Part shown: piece after piece, positions 36,818 to 45,383 of the stretch
Layout: each line of letters begins with the position of its first letter
How positions within the stretch are numbered: position 1 is the first letter of the stretch
Assembly (NCBI RefSeq): GCF_016907975.1
Contig: NZ_JAFBCY010000004.1
Coordinates: forward strand, 124,001-188,000
DNA length: 64,000 bases
DNA from: Methylopila capsulata
GTDB lineage: Bacteria > Pseudomonadota > Alphaproteobacteria > Rhizobiales > Methylopilaceae
Reading direction: 5' to 3'
Position numbers and translations under genes: made by a program
Notes under the pieces: generated by a model
Seen by the model: only the letters and a program-made list of their open reading frames with translations
Database searches by the model: none
Told to the model about the DNA's origin: nothing

Positions 36818-36843
36818 CCGAAGGTCCGAAGGAGAACCCGCCC

Positions 36844-37614
36844 ATGGACGACGTCGCTCGCCCCACCGACCCCTGGAGCGCGCTCCGCGCCTCGACCAAC
36901 GCCCGCATCGGCCTCGGGCGGAGCGGCGACGCCATGCCGCTCAAGGCGGTGCTGGAGTTTCAGGCGGCGCACGCCACGGCGCGGGACGCGGTCCACACGC
37001 CCCTCGACCTCGACGCGGTCGAGGCCGCGCTCCAGCCGCTCTCGACGCTGCGGGTGAAGAGTTCCGCGCCGGACCGACCGACCTACCTTCGCCGGCCCGA
37101 CCTTGGCCGCCGGCTTGGAGACGAGCCGGGCCCCGACCTCGACGCCGCGGATAAAGGCGCGGACGTCGTGTTCGTCGTCGCGGACGGGCTTTCGGCCACG
37201 GCCGTACAGATGCACGCGGCCCCCTTGGTGCATGCCTGCGTCGAGCGGCTCAAGGGCTTCAAGATCGCGCCGGTGGTGCTGGCGAGCCAGGCGCGCGTGG
37301 CGCTCGGCGACGATGTCGGCGAGCGCGTCGGCGCGACGCTTGTGGCGGTCCTGATCGGCGAGCGGCCGGGCCTGTCAGTGGCTGAGAGCCTCGGCGTCTA
37401 CCTCACCTACGAGCCCCGCCGCGGTCGCCGCGACAGCGAGCGCAACTGCATCTCGAACATCCATGGCAAGGGCGGCCTGTCCTACGCGCTCGCAGCCGAC
37501 AAGCTCGTGTGGCTGATCCGCGAGGCGACCCGGCTCAAGCTCACCGGCGTGAAGCTTAAGGACGACGTCGACGCGCTGGCGCCGGCGGCGGGCGGGGCTC
37601 TGCCGGAAACCTGA
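36844..37614 (+). CDS. eutC: Ethanolamine ammonia-lyase small subunit
   Basis: A 256-aa B12-binding partner of EutB. Family motifs are TNARIGLGRSGDAMPLKAVLEFQAAHATARDAV, VVADGLSATAVQMHA, IGERPGLSVAESLGVYLTYEPRRG and SERNCISNIH. ATG 36844 has AAGGAG upstream at a workable distance. The gene ends before a bidirectional terminator. Confidence 0.96.
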   Translation: MDDVARPTDPWSALRASTNARIGLGRSGDAMPLKAVLEFQAAHATARDAVHTPLDLDAVEAALQPLSTLRVKSSAPDRPTYLRRPDLGRRLGDEPGPDLDAADKGADVVFVVADGLSATAVQMHAAPLVHACVERLKGFKIAPVVLASQARVALGDDVGERVGATLVAVLIGERPGLSVAESLGVYLTYEPRRGRRDSERNCISNIHGKGGLSYALAADKLVWLIREATRLKLTGVKLKDDVDALAPAAGGALPET

Positions 37615-37666
37615 GCGGTCGGCTTTATCCTCTGGACTAACTTGCCCGCGCTGGCGGACGGAATAG

Positions 37667-37700
37667 AAAAGGCCCGTGGCGTTGCCGTCACGGGCCTTTT
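37667..37700. terminator. Bidirectional intrinsic terminator between eutC and the TonB receptor gene
   Basis: A stem GGCCCGTG/CACGGGCC (37671-37678 and 37689-37696), preceded by AAAA and followed by TTTT. It serves the two convergent transcripts. Confidence 0.88.
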
Positions 37701-37737
37701 CGTCATGTCGCTTCCCGGCGGAAAGCCGGAGGCGGGC

Positions 37738-40263
37738 TCAGTACTTGGTGACGAGCACCGGGTCAGCCTTGGCGCCGAACTTCATGTTCAGGCCGACGTA
37801 GAGCTGCAGCGGACGCGCCGGGGTGATCGAGCGCGGATCCTCGAGGCCGAGGAAGCCGATGTCGTCGGTTTCGAAGAAGGTCGCGTTGTTCGAGTACTTC
37901 TTGTTAAAGAGGTTCTTCACGCCACCAAAAAGCTTGAGTTGTTCAGTCACCTGATAGGAGGTGTTGACGTTGAAGATCGCGTAACCCGGCAGCTTCTTGT
38001 TCTGGTTGGATTCGTCGCCGAGATAGTACTGACCGCTCATGACTTGGGCGTCGCCGCCCACCGTCCAGGCCGGCGTGACGCGGTAGGCGGCGCCGAACTT
38101 GAACTGGTGATCCGGGATGCCGGTGAGGCGATCGCCCTTGCGGACGTGGATCGTCCCGGCGTTGTCGTCGGCATCGGCCGCCGCGGCGATATCGTCGTCG
38201 TCGTCATCCTCGCCGTAGCCTTCGGACGCCGGATTGTTCGGCGAAGCGAGACGGAGCGATTTGCGGAACGTGGCGTCGATGTACGAGTAGTTGGCGTAGA
38301 CTGCCCACTTCTCGGCCATGTACTGGGCGGAGAGTTCGAGACCCTGGCGCTGCGTCTTGCCGGCGTTCACGAAGTAGCCGCGGCCCGTGATCGCGCTCGG
38401 CACGTTCAGAATGTCATTGTTGTTGTTCGCGCGGTAAACGCTCGCGCTCCAGTTGAGCGCGCCGCCGAGGAAGCTGTCGAAGCTGCCGCGGAAGCCCAGT
38501 TCCCCAGTGCGCGTCACGACCTGCTTGAGCGGAGGATCCGAGACCAGCGTGGACTCGAGCGGGCAGGGGATGTCGGGGTTCGAGCAGCCGAGTTCCAGCG
38601 CCGTCGGAGCGCGGTTCGACTCGGAGTAGGACACGAAGCCGGTCATGTTCGGCATGATCTTGTAGGTCAGGCCGGCCATGGGGTTGAATCGGTCGAAGCT
38701 GTGCTTTCCGTCGAGGTTCGGACCGGCGGGCAGGCCGTCCTCGTTCAGCGGCACGATCGTGCCCTTGTCGTTCAGAATCAGTCGAGCGTAATTCCAACGC
38801 GCGCCAATCGTCGCCGACAGCTTGTCGGTCACGTCGAGCGTGTTGGTCGCATAGAGCCCAAGATAATGATTCTTGGTCTCGAGATCGACAGGGATAATGC
38901 CGCCGGGGATCAGAGAGTAATACTTCTTGCCAGTCTCGATGCACTGCAGATTTTCGGGGATGATGCAGAGTTCGCTGTCGCCGCGGAAGTCTGTCTTGCC
39001 GAAGTCATAGGCCGCGCCGATGACGAAATGGTTCTTGCGGCCGAACAGTTCGCCCTCATTGGCCGCTTGCAGCGTGCCGCCGGCCGAAGTGGTGCGAATG
39101 TGGGAGCGCTCGATCGAGCCGGGCGTGTTGCCGGGTCCGAAGTCGTCCTCGTCCCCGTAGATGTTGTCGATCGGCCGATTGGTCACAGGATCACGTATGA
39201 CCAGGCGGTCAGCGTTCTGCGGAAGGTTCACGTCGTCATCGTCGATGCCGAAATCATCGCCTTCAAGGCAGAGCTTGCCGGCATAGGGGCCGTCTTCCGG
39301 GCATGGGCGCACGTCGGTGTCGTTGCCGTCGACGCGATCGGAGCGGTAGCGGCGGTAGTAGGCGTTGGCCTGCAGCGACCACGCGTCGGTCACCTGGAAC
39401 TTGCCCTGCAAGTTCAGCATGCCCATCTCGTTCTCGTTGATCTGGTCGCCGGTGTAGACGTTGCGACGACGCTGCTCGAGAAGCTCGAACGGCGTCGGGC
39501 CGACCACGCCGAGCTTCGAATCCGCGTAGGTGAAGTTGAAGTGGATCTCCGAGGTGTCGGTCTTGTAGCCGACGTCGCCGAACACGCGCTTCACATTGGA
39601 AGCCGAGAAGTCGCGCCAGCCGTCGTCGCGCGCGCCTTCGATCGCCAAGTAGCCCGCCCAGTTGCCGATCTGCGTGCCCCACTGGGCGGACCCCTCGCGG
39701 CGGCCGAACGAGCCGATCTGAGCCTCGAGTTCGACGCCCTGGAAGGTGAAGCCGCTCTTGGTCTGGAAGCTCAGCGCGCCGCCGAGCGCGTTGAGGCCGA
39801 ACACGGGATTGTTGGTCCACACGTCGAGGCGATCGATCGCGACGGTCGGGATGAACTCGTAGTTCACCGTGTCGCCGAAGGCTTCATTGACGCGGACGCC
39901 GTTCTGGTAGACCGCGAGGCCCTGCGGCGCGCCGTTCTGTTGCGAGGACTGGAAGCCGCGGAAGAAGATTTCCTTATTGTACGGGTTGCCCGTGACGTCC
40001 GAAATGTTGACGCTCGGAGCGTTCTGAAAAAGCCCTTCCTGCACGGTGGCCGAGCCCGACGTCCGGAGCTGATCGCCGGTCACGCTGATGATATTCGCCG
40101 GCACCTTGTCGCGGTCGAGGCCGTCGCCGCCGAGTGGGGTCGTGCCGATCACGTCGATCTCGGGCAGCGCGATCGCGTCCTGCGCCGACGCCGGCGCGCA
40201 GGCTGCGGTCAAGGCCGCAAGCGAGGCGCCCACCAGCGCCGTTCTTCTTATTGTGAATTTCAT
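37738..40263 (-). CDS. TonB-dependent outer-membrane receptor
   Basis: An 841-aa beta-barrel importer. A Sec signal (cleavage near ASAQ, residue 28) is followed by a TonB-box-like EIDVIG (35-40). The plug domain has GSATVQEGLFQNAPSV, FFRGFQSSQQNGAPQGLAVYQNGVRVNEAFGDTVNYEFIP and DVWTNNPVFGLNALGGALSF. The C-terminal barrel strand ends PLQLYVGLNMKFG... Two Asp-rich segments (about residues 334-344 and 682-701) probably form extracellular loops that could bind cations. It sits between eutBC and cbiZ, so a corrinoid substrate is a reasonable inference, but the protein is larger than classical BtuB and a metal chelate is equally possible. Confidence 0.92.
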   Translation of the reverse strand: MKFTIRRTALVGASLAALTAACAPASAQDAIALPEIDVIGTTPLGGDGLDRDKVPANIISVTGDQLRTSGSATVQEGLFQNAPSVNISDVTGNPYNKEIFFRGFQSSQQNGAPQGLAVYQNGVRVNEAFGDTVNYEFIPTVAIDRLDVWTNNPVFGLNALGGALSFQTKSGFTFQGVELEAQIGSFGRREGSAQWGTQIGNWAGYLAIEGARDDGWRDFSASNVKRVFGDVGYKTDTSEIHFNFTYADSKLGVVGPTPFELLEQRRRNVYTGDQINENEMGMLNLQGKFQVTDAWSLQANAYYRRYRSDRVDGNDTDVRPCPEDGPYAGKLCLEGDDFGIDDDDVNLPQNADRLVIRDPVTNRPIDNIYGDEDDFGPGNTPGSIERSHIRTTSAGGTLQAANEGELFGRKNHFVIGAAYDFGKTDFRGDSELCIIPENLQCIETGKKYYSLIPGGIIPVDLETKNHYLGLYATNTLDVTDKLSATIGARWNYARLILNDKGTIVPLNEDGLPAGPNLDGKHSFDRFNPMAGLTYKIMPNMTGFVSYSESNRAPTALELGCSNPDIPCPLESTLVSDPPLKQVVTRTGELGFRGSFDSFLGGALNWSASVYRANNNNDILNVPSAITGRGYFVNAGKTQRQGLELSAQYMAEKWAVYANYSYIDATFRKSLRLASPNNPASEGYGEDDDDDDIAAAADADDNAGTIHVRKGDRLTGIPDHQFKFGAAYRVTPAWTVGGDAQVMSGQYYLGDESNQNKKLPGYAIFNVNTSYQVTEQLKLFGGVKNLFNKKYSNNATFFETDDIGFLGLEDPRSITPARPLQLYVGLNMKFGAKADPVLVTKY

Positions 40264-40382
40264 GGAGGTGTCCCGTCCCCAGCGTCTGTGGCCGAACATG
40301 GCCAAACTGCGGCATTTTAAGGCCGGAGATTCGGGGTAGGACAAGTGCAGCGGGTTAGAATCGGGAACTATTCGAAGACCTG

Positions 40383-40430
40383 ATGTTGGAAAACAACATT
40401 ATAATAAGCCTCATATAATAATTCTTACGA
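40383..40430 (-). promoter_or_regulatory. AT-rich promoter with palindrome upstream of the TonB receptor
   Basis: In the 178-bp gap between cbiZ and the receptor gene, ATGTTG-GAAAA-CAACAT forms a perfect 6-bp inverted repeat (40383-40399). On the minus strand it directly follows TTATTATAAT, a good -10-like sequence. The arrangement looks like an operator overlapping the transcription start of the receptor gene. No riboswitch core was seen. Confidence 0.45.
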
Positions 40431-40441
40431 AGGGTCGCGCC

Positions 40442-41158
40442 TCATAGGCGTTCTTCACCTGCGCTCTTGTGTGCTCTCGTGTGGGCCATCCAGTCGCAGG
40501 CGCCGCTCTTCACGGATTCGTAGACGGCGGTCCCGATCGCGACGCCCACGTCTGTGTGCAGGCCCGCGAAGCTGGCGGCCGGCCCGTCGAGCGGCGTCGC
40601 GACGACGACGCAATCCGTGCCGGTGCCCGTGGCCGCTCCGCCGTCGACGGTGCGGCCGCTCGCCATGATCGCCGCCGTACGCGCCTCGACGGCGATCGAC
40701 AGCGCCTCCACCAACGCGGCGTCGGTCAGCGTAACGGAGCACGCGACCAGCAGGTTGACCGTGCCCCAGGCCTCGTGAGGAGGCGGGGAGGGCGCGCCGA
40801 CCCGCGCGGCGTTGCCGAGGCCGACGGTCGCGAGACAGCGCGCAGTCGTTCCGCCGGACGCCGCCCCCGCCACGCGATGCCGACGCACGTCGCGGGAGGT
40901 CATCATCCCGACGGCGTCGCCGAACTCCGCCGACCGCATGCGCGCCGCAAGCAGCGCGACCGGGTCGACGGTCACGGGAAGGTCGACGTCCTCGACCTCG
41001 AGCCAGGCGACCTCGTGCGCGGTCTGGAAGCCCGGCCGCGCCAGCGCCCAGCTCAGCATGCGCTGCGGCCGGACAAAGCGCGCCGCCAACCAGGGGCGGG
41101 CGCAGGTGACGGAGAACAGCGCGTCGGCGTCGCTCGCGATGTCGTCAGCGGCGCTCAT
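40442..41158 (-). CDS. cbiZ: Adenosylcobinamide amidohydrolase (CbiZ family)
   Basis: A 238-aa protein. CbiZ enzymes cut the aminopropanol-nucleotide arm of cobamides to adenosylcobyric acid, which allows salvage and remodelling. Seen here are VGMMTSRDVRRH, ATVGLGNAARVG, a GTVNLLVACSVTLTDAALVEALSIAVEARTAAI run in the position of the family's core, and TGTGTDCVVVA, all CbiZ-typical. It precedes the TonB receptor gene on the same strand and lies 3 kb from the B12-dependent eutBC, suggesting a cobamide uptake/remodelling module. No signal peptide, hence cytoplasmic. Confidence 0.85.
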   Translation of the reverse strand: MSAADDIASDADALFSVTCARPWLAARFVRPQRMLSWALARPGFQTAHEVAWLEVEDVDLPVTVDPVALLAARMRSAEFGDAVGMMTSRDVRRHRVAGAASGGTTARCLATVGLGNAARVGAPSPPPHEAWGTVNLLVACSVTLTDAALVEALSIAVEARTAAIMASGRTVDGGAATGTGTDCVVVATPLDGPAASFAGLHTDVGVAIGTAVYESVKSGACDWMAHTRAHKSAGEERL

Positions 41159-41309
41159 CTGCAGGCTGTCTCCTGTGCGGCGGGCCGTCGCCCGGCGCGC
41201 CCCTCGCGCCGGCGTCGACCTTTAATTCTACAAAGCTAGTGATTTTATGTATTGACATTTCCGGTGGGGAAAGTCGAATGAGCGGATCGCTTCCGGAGGC
41301 CTGACGCTG
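41159..41309. promoter_or_regulatory. Divergent promoter region cbiZ / sulfate-binding protein
   Basis: 151 bp with an AT-rich core around 41220-41265 (TTTAATTCTACAAAGCTAG and TTTTATGTATTGACATTT) that probably carries promoters in both directions. Specific activator sites (for example for CysB-like regulators) could not be assigned. Confidence 0.45.
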
Positions 41310-42332
41310 ATGCATCGCCGCACCTTCACCCGCGCGCTGACCGCCCTTGTTCTGGCCGTCCCGTTGGCCGCCACCGCGCCGGGCGCCTTCGCCCAGACGA
41401 CCCTCACCAATGTCTCGTATGATCCGACGCGGGAGCTCTACAAGGAGTTCAACGCGGCCTTCGCAAAGAGCTGGAAGGCCGAGACGGGCGAGGACATCCG
41501 CGTTCAAGTCAGCCATGGCGGCTCCGGCAAGCAGGCGCGCTCGGTGATCGACGGACTGAACGCCGACGTGGTGACCCTCGCGCTCGCCGCCGACATCGAC
41601 GCCATCGCGAAGGCCACGGGCAAGCTGCCGGCCGATTGGCAGAAGCGCCTGCCACACAACTCCTCGCCCTACACCTCGACCATCGTCTTCCTGGTCCGCA
41701 AGGGCAATCCGAAGGGCGTCAAGGACTGGAACGATCTGGTGAAGCCGGACGTCCAGGTCATCACGCCGAACCCCAAGACCTCCGGCGGCGCGCGCTGGAA
41801 TTATCTCGCCGCCTGGGCCTACGGGCGCGAGGCGAACGGCGGCGACGAGGCCAAGGCGAAGGCTTTCGTGGCGGAGCTCTTCAAGCGCGTCCCTGTGCTC
41901 GACACGGGCGCCCGCGGCTCCACCACCACCTTCGCCCAGCGCGGCCTCGGCGACGTGCTGCTCGCCTGGGAGAACGAGGCCTATCTCTCGCTGAAGGAGT
42001 TCGGCGAGGACAAGTTCGACATCGTGTTCCCCTCGATCTCGATCCTGGCCGAGCCGCCGGTCGCGATCGTGGACGGCAACGTCGACAAGAACGGCACGCG
42101 CAAGGCGGCGGAGGCCTACCTCAAGCTGCTGTACGCGAAGGAGGGCCAGACCATCGCGGCGAAGAACTTCTATCGCCCGGTGTCGCCCGACCTCGCCGAC
42201 AAGGCGGACGTCGACCGCTTCCAGAAGCTGAAGCTCGTCACGATCGACGGCGACTTCGGCGGCTGGGGCAAGGCGCAGTCCGAGCACTTCGGCGACGGCG
42301 GCACCTTCGACCAGATCTACAAGCCGAACTGA
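41310..42332 (+). CDS. sbp: Sulfate/thiosulfate ABC transporter solute-binding protein
   Basis: A 340-aa periplasmic protein. The Sec signal is cleaved after AFA, residue 29 or so. Sulfate-binding family motifs are [65 protein letters not shown] and [31 protein letters not shown]. Length is normal. It leads the sbp-cysT-cysW-cysA operon and supplies sulfate or thiosulfate for cysteine synthesis. Confidence 0.96.
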   Translation: MHRRTFTRALTALVLAVPLAATAPGAFAQTTLTNVSYDPTRELYKEFNAAFAKSWKAETGEDIRVQVSHGGSGKQARSVIDGLNADVVTLALAADIDAIAKATGKLPADWQKRLPHNSSPYTSTIVFLVRKGNPKGVKDWNDLVKPDVQVITPNPKTSGGARWNYLAAWAYGREANGGDEAKAKAFVAELFKRVPVLDTGARGSTTTFAQRGLGDVLLAWENEAYLSLKEFGEDKFDIVFPSISILAEPPVAIVDGNVDKNGTRKAAEAYLKLLYAKEGQTIAAKNFYRPVSPDLADKADVDRFQKLKLVTIDGDFGGWGKAQSEHFGDGGTFDQIYKPN

Positions 42333-42367
42333 CCCGGCCCTCGCATCCTCTCATGATCCTTTCGATC

Positions 42368-42395
42368 TGCGGCCGGACGTCGACGTCCGGCCGCA
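42368..42395 (+). terminator. 28-bp perfect palindrome between sbp and cysT
   Basis: TGCGGCCGGACGTC joined directly to its reverse complement, 36 bp after the sbp stop. There is no T-run, so it likely acts as an mRNA stabiliser or partial terminator that raises binding-protein levels over the membrane subunits. Confidence 0.6.
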
Positions 42396-42435
42396 GGCTT
42401 GTCCGCCGTTCCCTCAATGACGATCGAGCCTTAGA

Positions 42436-43344
42436 GTGACCTCCAGCCTCGACGCGACCTATGTGGCGCCGGCCGCGCCCGGCGCTCCGCCCTCTCGACT
42501 GAAAGTCCGCATGAGCGCCACGCCTTTCAGGACGCCAAGCGCCGTGCCGGGCTTCGGGCTCGCGCTCGGTTTCACCGTCCTCTACATGTCGCTGCTGGTG
42601 CTGATCCCGCTCGGCGCTGTGGTGGCCTGGGCGGCCTCGCTCGGCCCGACCAGGCTGCTGGCGATCCTGACGCAGACGCAGACGCTGAACGCTCTGAAGA
42701 TCAGCTTCGGGATCTCGCTCGCCGCGGCGGCGACGAACGCCGTGTTCGGCCTGCTGCTCGCCTGGGTGCTGACCCGCTACGATTTTCCCGGCCGACGGCT
42801 GGTGGACGCCGCGGTGGACCTGCCGTTCGCGCTGCCGACCGCGGTCGCCGGCATCGCGCTCGCCGCGATCTACGCGCCGAACGGCTGGGTCGGGTCGCTG
42901 CTGCCGTTCAAGGTCGCCTACACCCCGCTCGGCATCTTCGTGGCGATGACCTTCATCGGCCTACCCTTCGTGGTGCGCACCGTTCAACCGGTGCTGGCCG
43001 ACGTCGACCGCGAGCTGGAAGAGGCGTCCGCCACCCTCGGCGCGGGGCGCCTCACCACAGTGTTCCGGGTGGTGTTTCCGACGCTCGTGCCCGCGCTGCT
43101 CACGGGCTTCGCGCTCGCCTTCGCCCGCGCGGTCGGCGAGTACGGCTCTATCATCTTCATCGCCGGCAACATCCCGAACGTCTCGGAGATCGCGCCGCTG
43201 CTGATCATCACCAAGCTCGAGAGCTTCGACTACGCCGGCGCGACGGCCATCGCGACGATCATGCTGGCGATGTCCTTCGTGATCCTGCTGGCGGTGAACC
43301 TGATCGAAGCCTGGTCCCGGCGGAGGCTCGGCCATGCCCGCTGA
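42436..43344 (+). CDS. cysT: Sulfate ABC transporter permease CysT (CysU)
   Basis: A 302-aa permease from GTG 42436; ATG 42511 ([15 protein letters not shown]) would give 277 aa, which is the more usual length, and no ribosome site settles the choice. Six helices follow. The segments [25 protein letters not shown] and [30 protein letters not shown] (EAA loop) and the [15 protein letters not shown] segment are characteristic. It overlaps cysW by 11 nt. Confidence 0.95.
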   Translation: MTSSLDATYVAPAAPGAPPSRLKVRMSATPFRTPSAVPGFGLALGFTVLYMSLLVLIPLGAVVAWAASLGPTRLLAILTQTQTLNALKISFGISLAAAATNAVFGLLLAWVLTRYDFPGRRLVDAAVDLPFALPTAVAGIALAAIYAPNGWVGSLLPFKVAYTPLGIFVAMTFIGLPFVVRTVQPVLADVDRELEEASATLGAGRLTTVFRVVFPTLVPALLTGFALAFARAVGEYGSIIFIAGNIPNVSEIAPLLIITKLESFDYAGATAIATIMLAMSFVILLAVNLIEAWSRRRLGHAR

Positions 43345-44221
43345 TCCGCGCCAGACGCTCCCCGCCCACCCGGTCGCCGCCGGCGCCAGCCCCACCACCG
43401 AGCCGGTCGCCGTCCGCGTCGCGCTGATCGTGGTCGCGTTGGCGTTTCTGGCGCTGTTCCTCGTGCTGCCTCTGGTCGCGGTGTTCGCCGAGGCCTTCCG
43501 CAACGGCGTCGACGCCTACTTCGCCTCCTTCGACGATCCCGACACCTGGTCGGCCGTGTGGCTGACGCTCGGCGTCGCGGCGATCGCCGTGCCGCTGAAC
43601 GTGGTCTTCGGCCTCGCCGCCTCCTGGGCGGTGGCGAAGCACGACTTCCGCGGCAAGAGCCTGCTGGTGACGCTGATCGACCTGCCGTTCTCGGTCTCTC
43701 CGGTCGTGTCCGGCATGTGCTACGTACTGCTGTTCGGCGCGCAGGGCTACTTCGGCCACTACTTGCAGAGCGTCGGCGTCCAGATCATCTTCGCGGTGCC
43801 TGGGCTGGTGCTCGCCACCATCTTCGTGACCTTCCCCTTCGTCGCGCGCGAGCTGATCCCGCTGATGCAGGAGCAGGGCGTGAGCGAGGAGGAGGCGGCG
43901 CTGTCGCTCGGCGCCGGCGGCTGGCGCACCTTCTGGTCGGTCACGCTGCCGAACGTGCGCTGGGCGCTGCTCTACGGCGTGCTGCTCTGCAACGCCCGCG
44001 CGATGGGCGAGTTCGGCGCCGTCTCGGTCGTCTCCGGGCATCTGCGCGGCCAGACCAACACGGTGCCGCTGCAGGTCGAGATCCTCTACAACGACTACAA
44101 CTTCGTCGCCGCCTTCGCCGTCGCCTCGCTGCTCGCGGGCCTCGGCTTGGTGACTTTGGTGGTGAAGAGCGCTTTGGAATGGCGCTACGCCGACCAGCTC
44201 GCCTCCGGCCGCCGCCACTGA
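43334..44221 (+). CDS. cysW: Sulfate ABC transporter permease CysW
   Basis: A 295-aa second membrane subunit. Typical parts are [106 protein letters not shown] and [16 protein letters not shown]. The ATG lies within the end of cysT, indicating translational coupling. Confidence 0.96.
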   Translation: MPADPRQTLPAHPVAAGASPTTEPVAVRVALIVVALAFLALFLVLPLVAVFAEAFRNGVDAYFASFDDPDTWSAVWLTLGVAAIAVPLNVVFGLAASWAVAKHDFRGKSLLVTLIDLPFSVSPVVSGMCYVLLFGAQGYFGHYLQSVGVQIIFAVPGLVLATIFVTFPFVARELIPLMQEQGVSEEEAALSLGAGGWRTFWSVTLPNVRWALLYGVLLCNARAMGEFGAVSVVSGHLRGQTNTVPLQVEILYNDYNFVAAFAVASLLAGLGLVTLVVKSALEWRYADQLASGRRH

Positions 44222-44239
44222 CAACGGACTGAAGAGACC

Positions 44240-45307
44240 ATGGACCTCAAGATCCGCGACGTCCGCAAGGAATACGGCTCCTTCCCCGCGCTGAACGGCG
44301 TCAGCCTCGACATCCGCTCCGGCGAGCTGGTGGCGCTGCTCGGGCCCTCGGGCTCCGGCAAGACCACGCTGCTGCGCGCCATCGCCGGCCTCGAGATCCC
44401 GGACTCCGGCCAGATCCTGTTCGGCGACGAGGACGCGCTGGCGAAGCCGGTGCAGGAGCGCAATGTCGGCTTCGTGTTCCAGCACTACGCGCTGTTCCGG
44501 CACATGAAGGTGTTCGACAACATCGCCTTCGGCCTGCGCGTGCGCGGCCGGGCGCGCCGCCCGGCGGAGGCCGACATCCGCAGGAAGGTGCTTGAGCTGC
44601 TCGATCTCGTGCAGCTCAAGGGCCTCGAGAACCGCTACCCGGCGCAGCTCTCCGGCGGCCAGCGCCAGCGCGTGGCGCTCGCCCGCGCGCTCGCGATCGA
44701 GCCGCAGGTGCTGCTGCTGGACGAGCCCTTCGGCGCGCTCGACGCGCAGGTCCGCAAGGAGCTGCGCCGCTGGCTGCGCGAGATCCACAACGAGACGGGC
44801 CACACCACCGTGTTCGTCACGCATGACCAGGAAGAGGCGCTGGAGCTCGCCGACCGGGTCGCCATCCTGCACAAGGGCGACCTGCAGCAGGTCGGCACCC
44901 CGGACGCGATCTACGACGAGCCGGCGACCCCGTTCGTCTACGCCTTCATCGGCGACTCGAGCTCGTTGCCGATCGACGTGCGCAGCGGCGAGGCGACCCT
45001 CGACGGCAGGGCGCTTCCGCTCGGCCGGGTCGATGCGCCGGACGGTCCCGCGCGGCTGCACGTGCGCCCGCAGGACGTGACCTTCGTGGCGCCGGGAGAG
45101 GGGGTCGCCCTCGGCCGCATCGCCGCGCTGCGGCGGCTGGGCGCGTTCCGCCGCGCCGACGTCGAGGTCGGCGCCCGCCGGTCGCGGATCGAGGTGCGGC
45201 TGCCGCCGGAAGCTTCCTTCAGCGAAGGCGAGGAGGTGGGTCTGGCGTTCGAGCGCTTCGCGGTGTTCCCCGCGGAAGGGGCGCCCAGCGTCGCCTGCGC
45301 GGCGTAA
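44240..45307 (+). CDS. cysA: Sulfate/thiosulfate ABC transporter ATP-binding protein CysA
   Basis: A 355-aa ATPase. Walker A is GPSGSGKTT, the Q-loop [23 protein letters not shown], the signature LSGGQRQR, Walker [13 protein letters not shown], and the H-loop [18 protein letters not shown]-terminal TOBE-type regulatory domain starts near residue 240. It is the last transporter gene of the operon, 18 nt after cysW. Confidence 0.96.
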   Translation: MDLKIRDVRKEYGSFPALNGVSLDIRSGELVALLGPSGSGKTTLLRAIAGLEIPDSGQILFGDEDALAKPVQERNVGFVFQHYALFRHMKVFDNIAFGLRVRGRARRPAEADIRRKVLELLDLVQLKGLENRYPAQLSGGQRQRVALARALAIEPQVLLLDEPFGALDAQVRKELRRWLREIHNETGHTTVFVTHDQEEALELADRVAILHKGDLQQVGTPDAIYDEPATPFVYAFIGDSSSLPIDVRSGEATLDGRALPLGRVDAPDGPARLHVRPQDVTFVAPGEGVALGRIAALRRLGAFRRADVEVGARRSRIEVRLPPEASFSEGEEVGLAFERFAVFPAEGAPSVACAA

Positions 45308-45383
45308 GCGTCGGCGCGCACTTACCCCGCCCCACGCGCCCCTGTATTCTCCGCCGCCAACGGCGCGGCGGAGACGGTGATTC

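Noticed and set aside
37642-40320. An 892-codon open frame antisense to the TonB receptor
   Set aside because: The receptor is supported by signal peptide, TonB box, plug and barrel motifs. The antisense product has only Val/Ala/Arg-rich low-complexity sequence.
40264-40441. Possible cobalamin riboswitch between cbiZ and the TonB receptor
   Set aside because: The gap is too short and lacks the conserved core. The palindrome there looks like a protein-binding operator.
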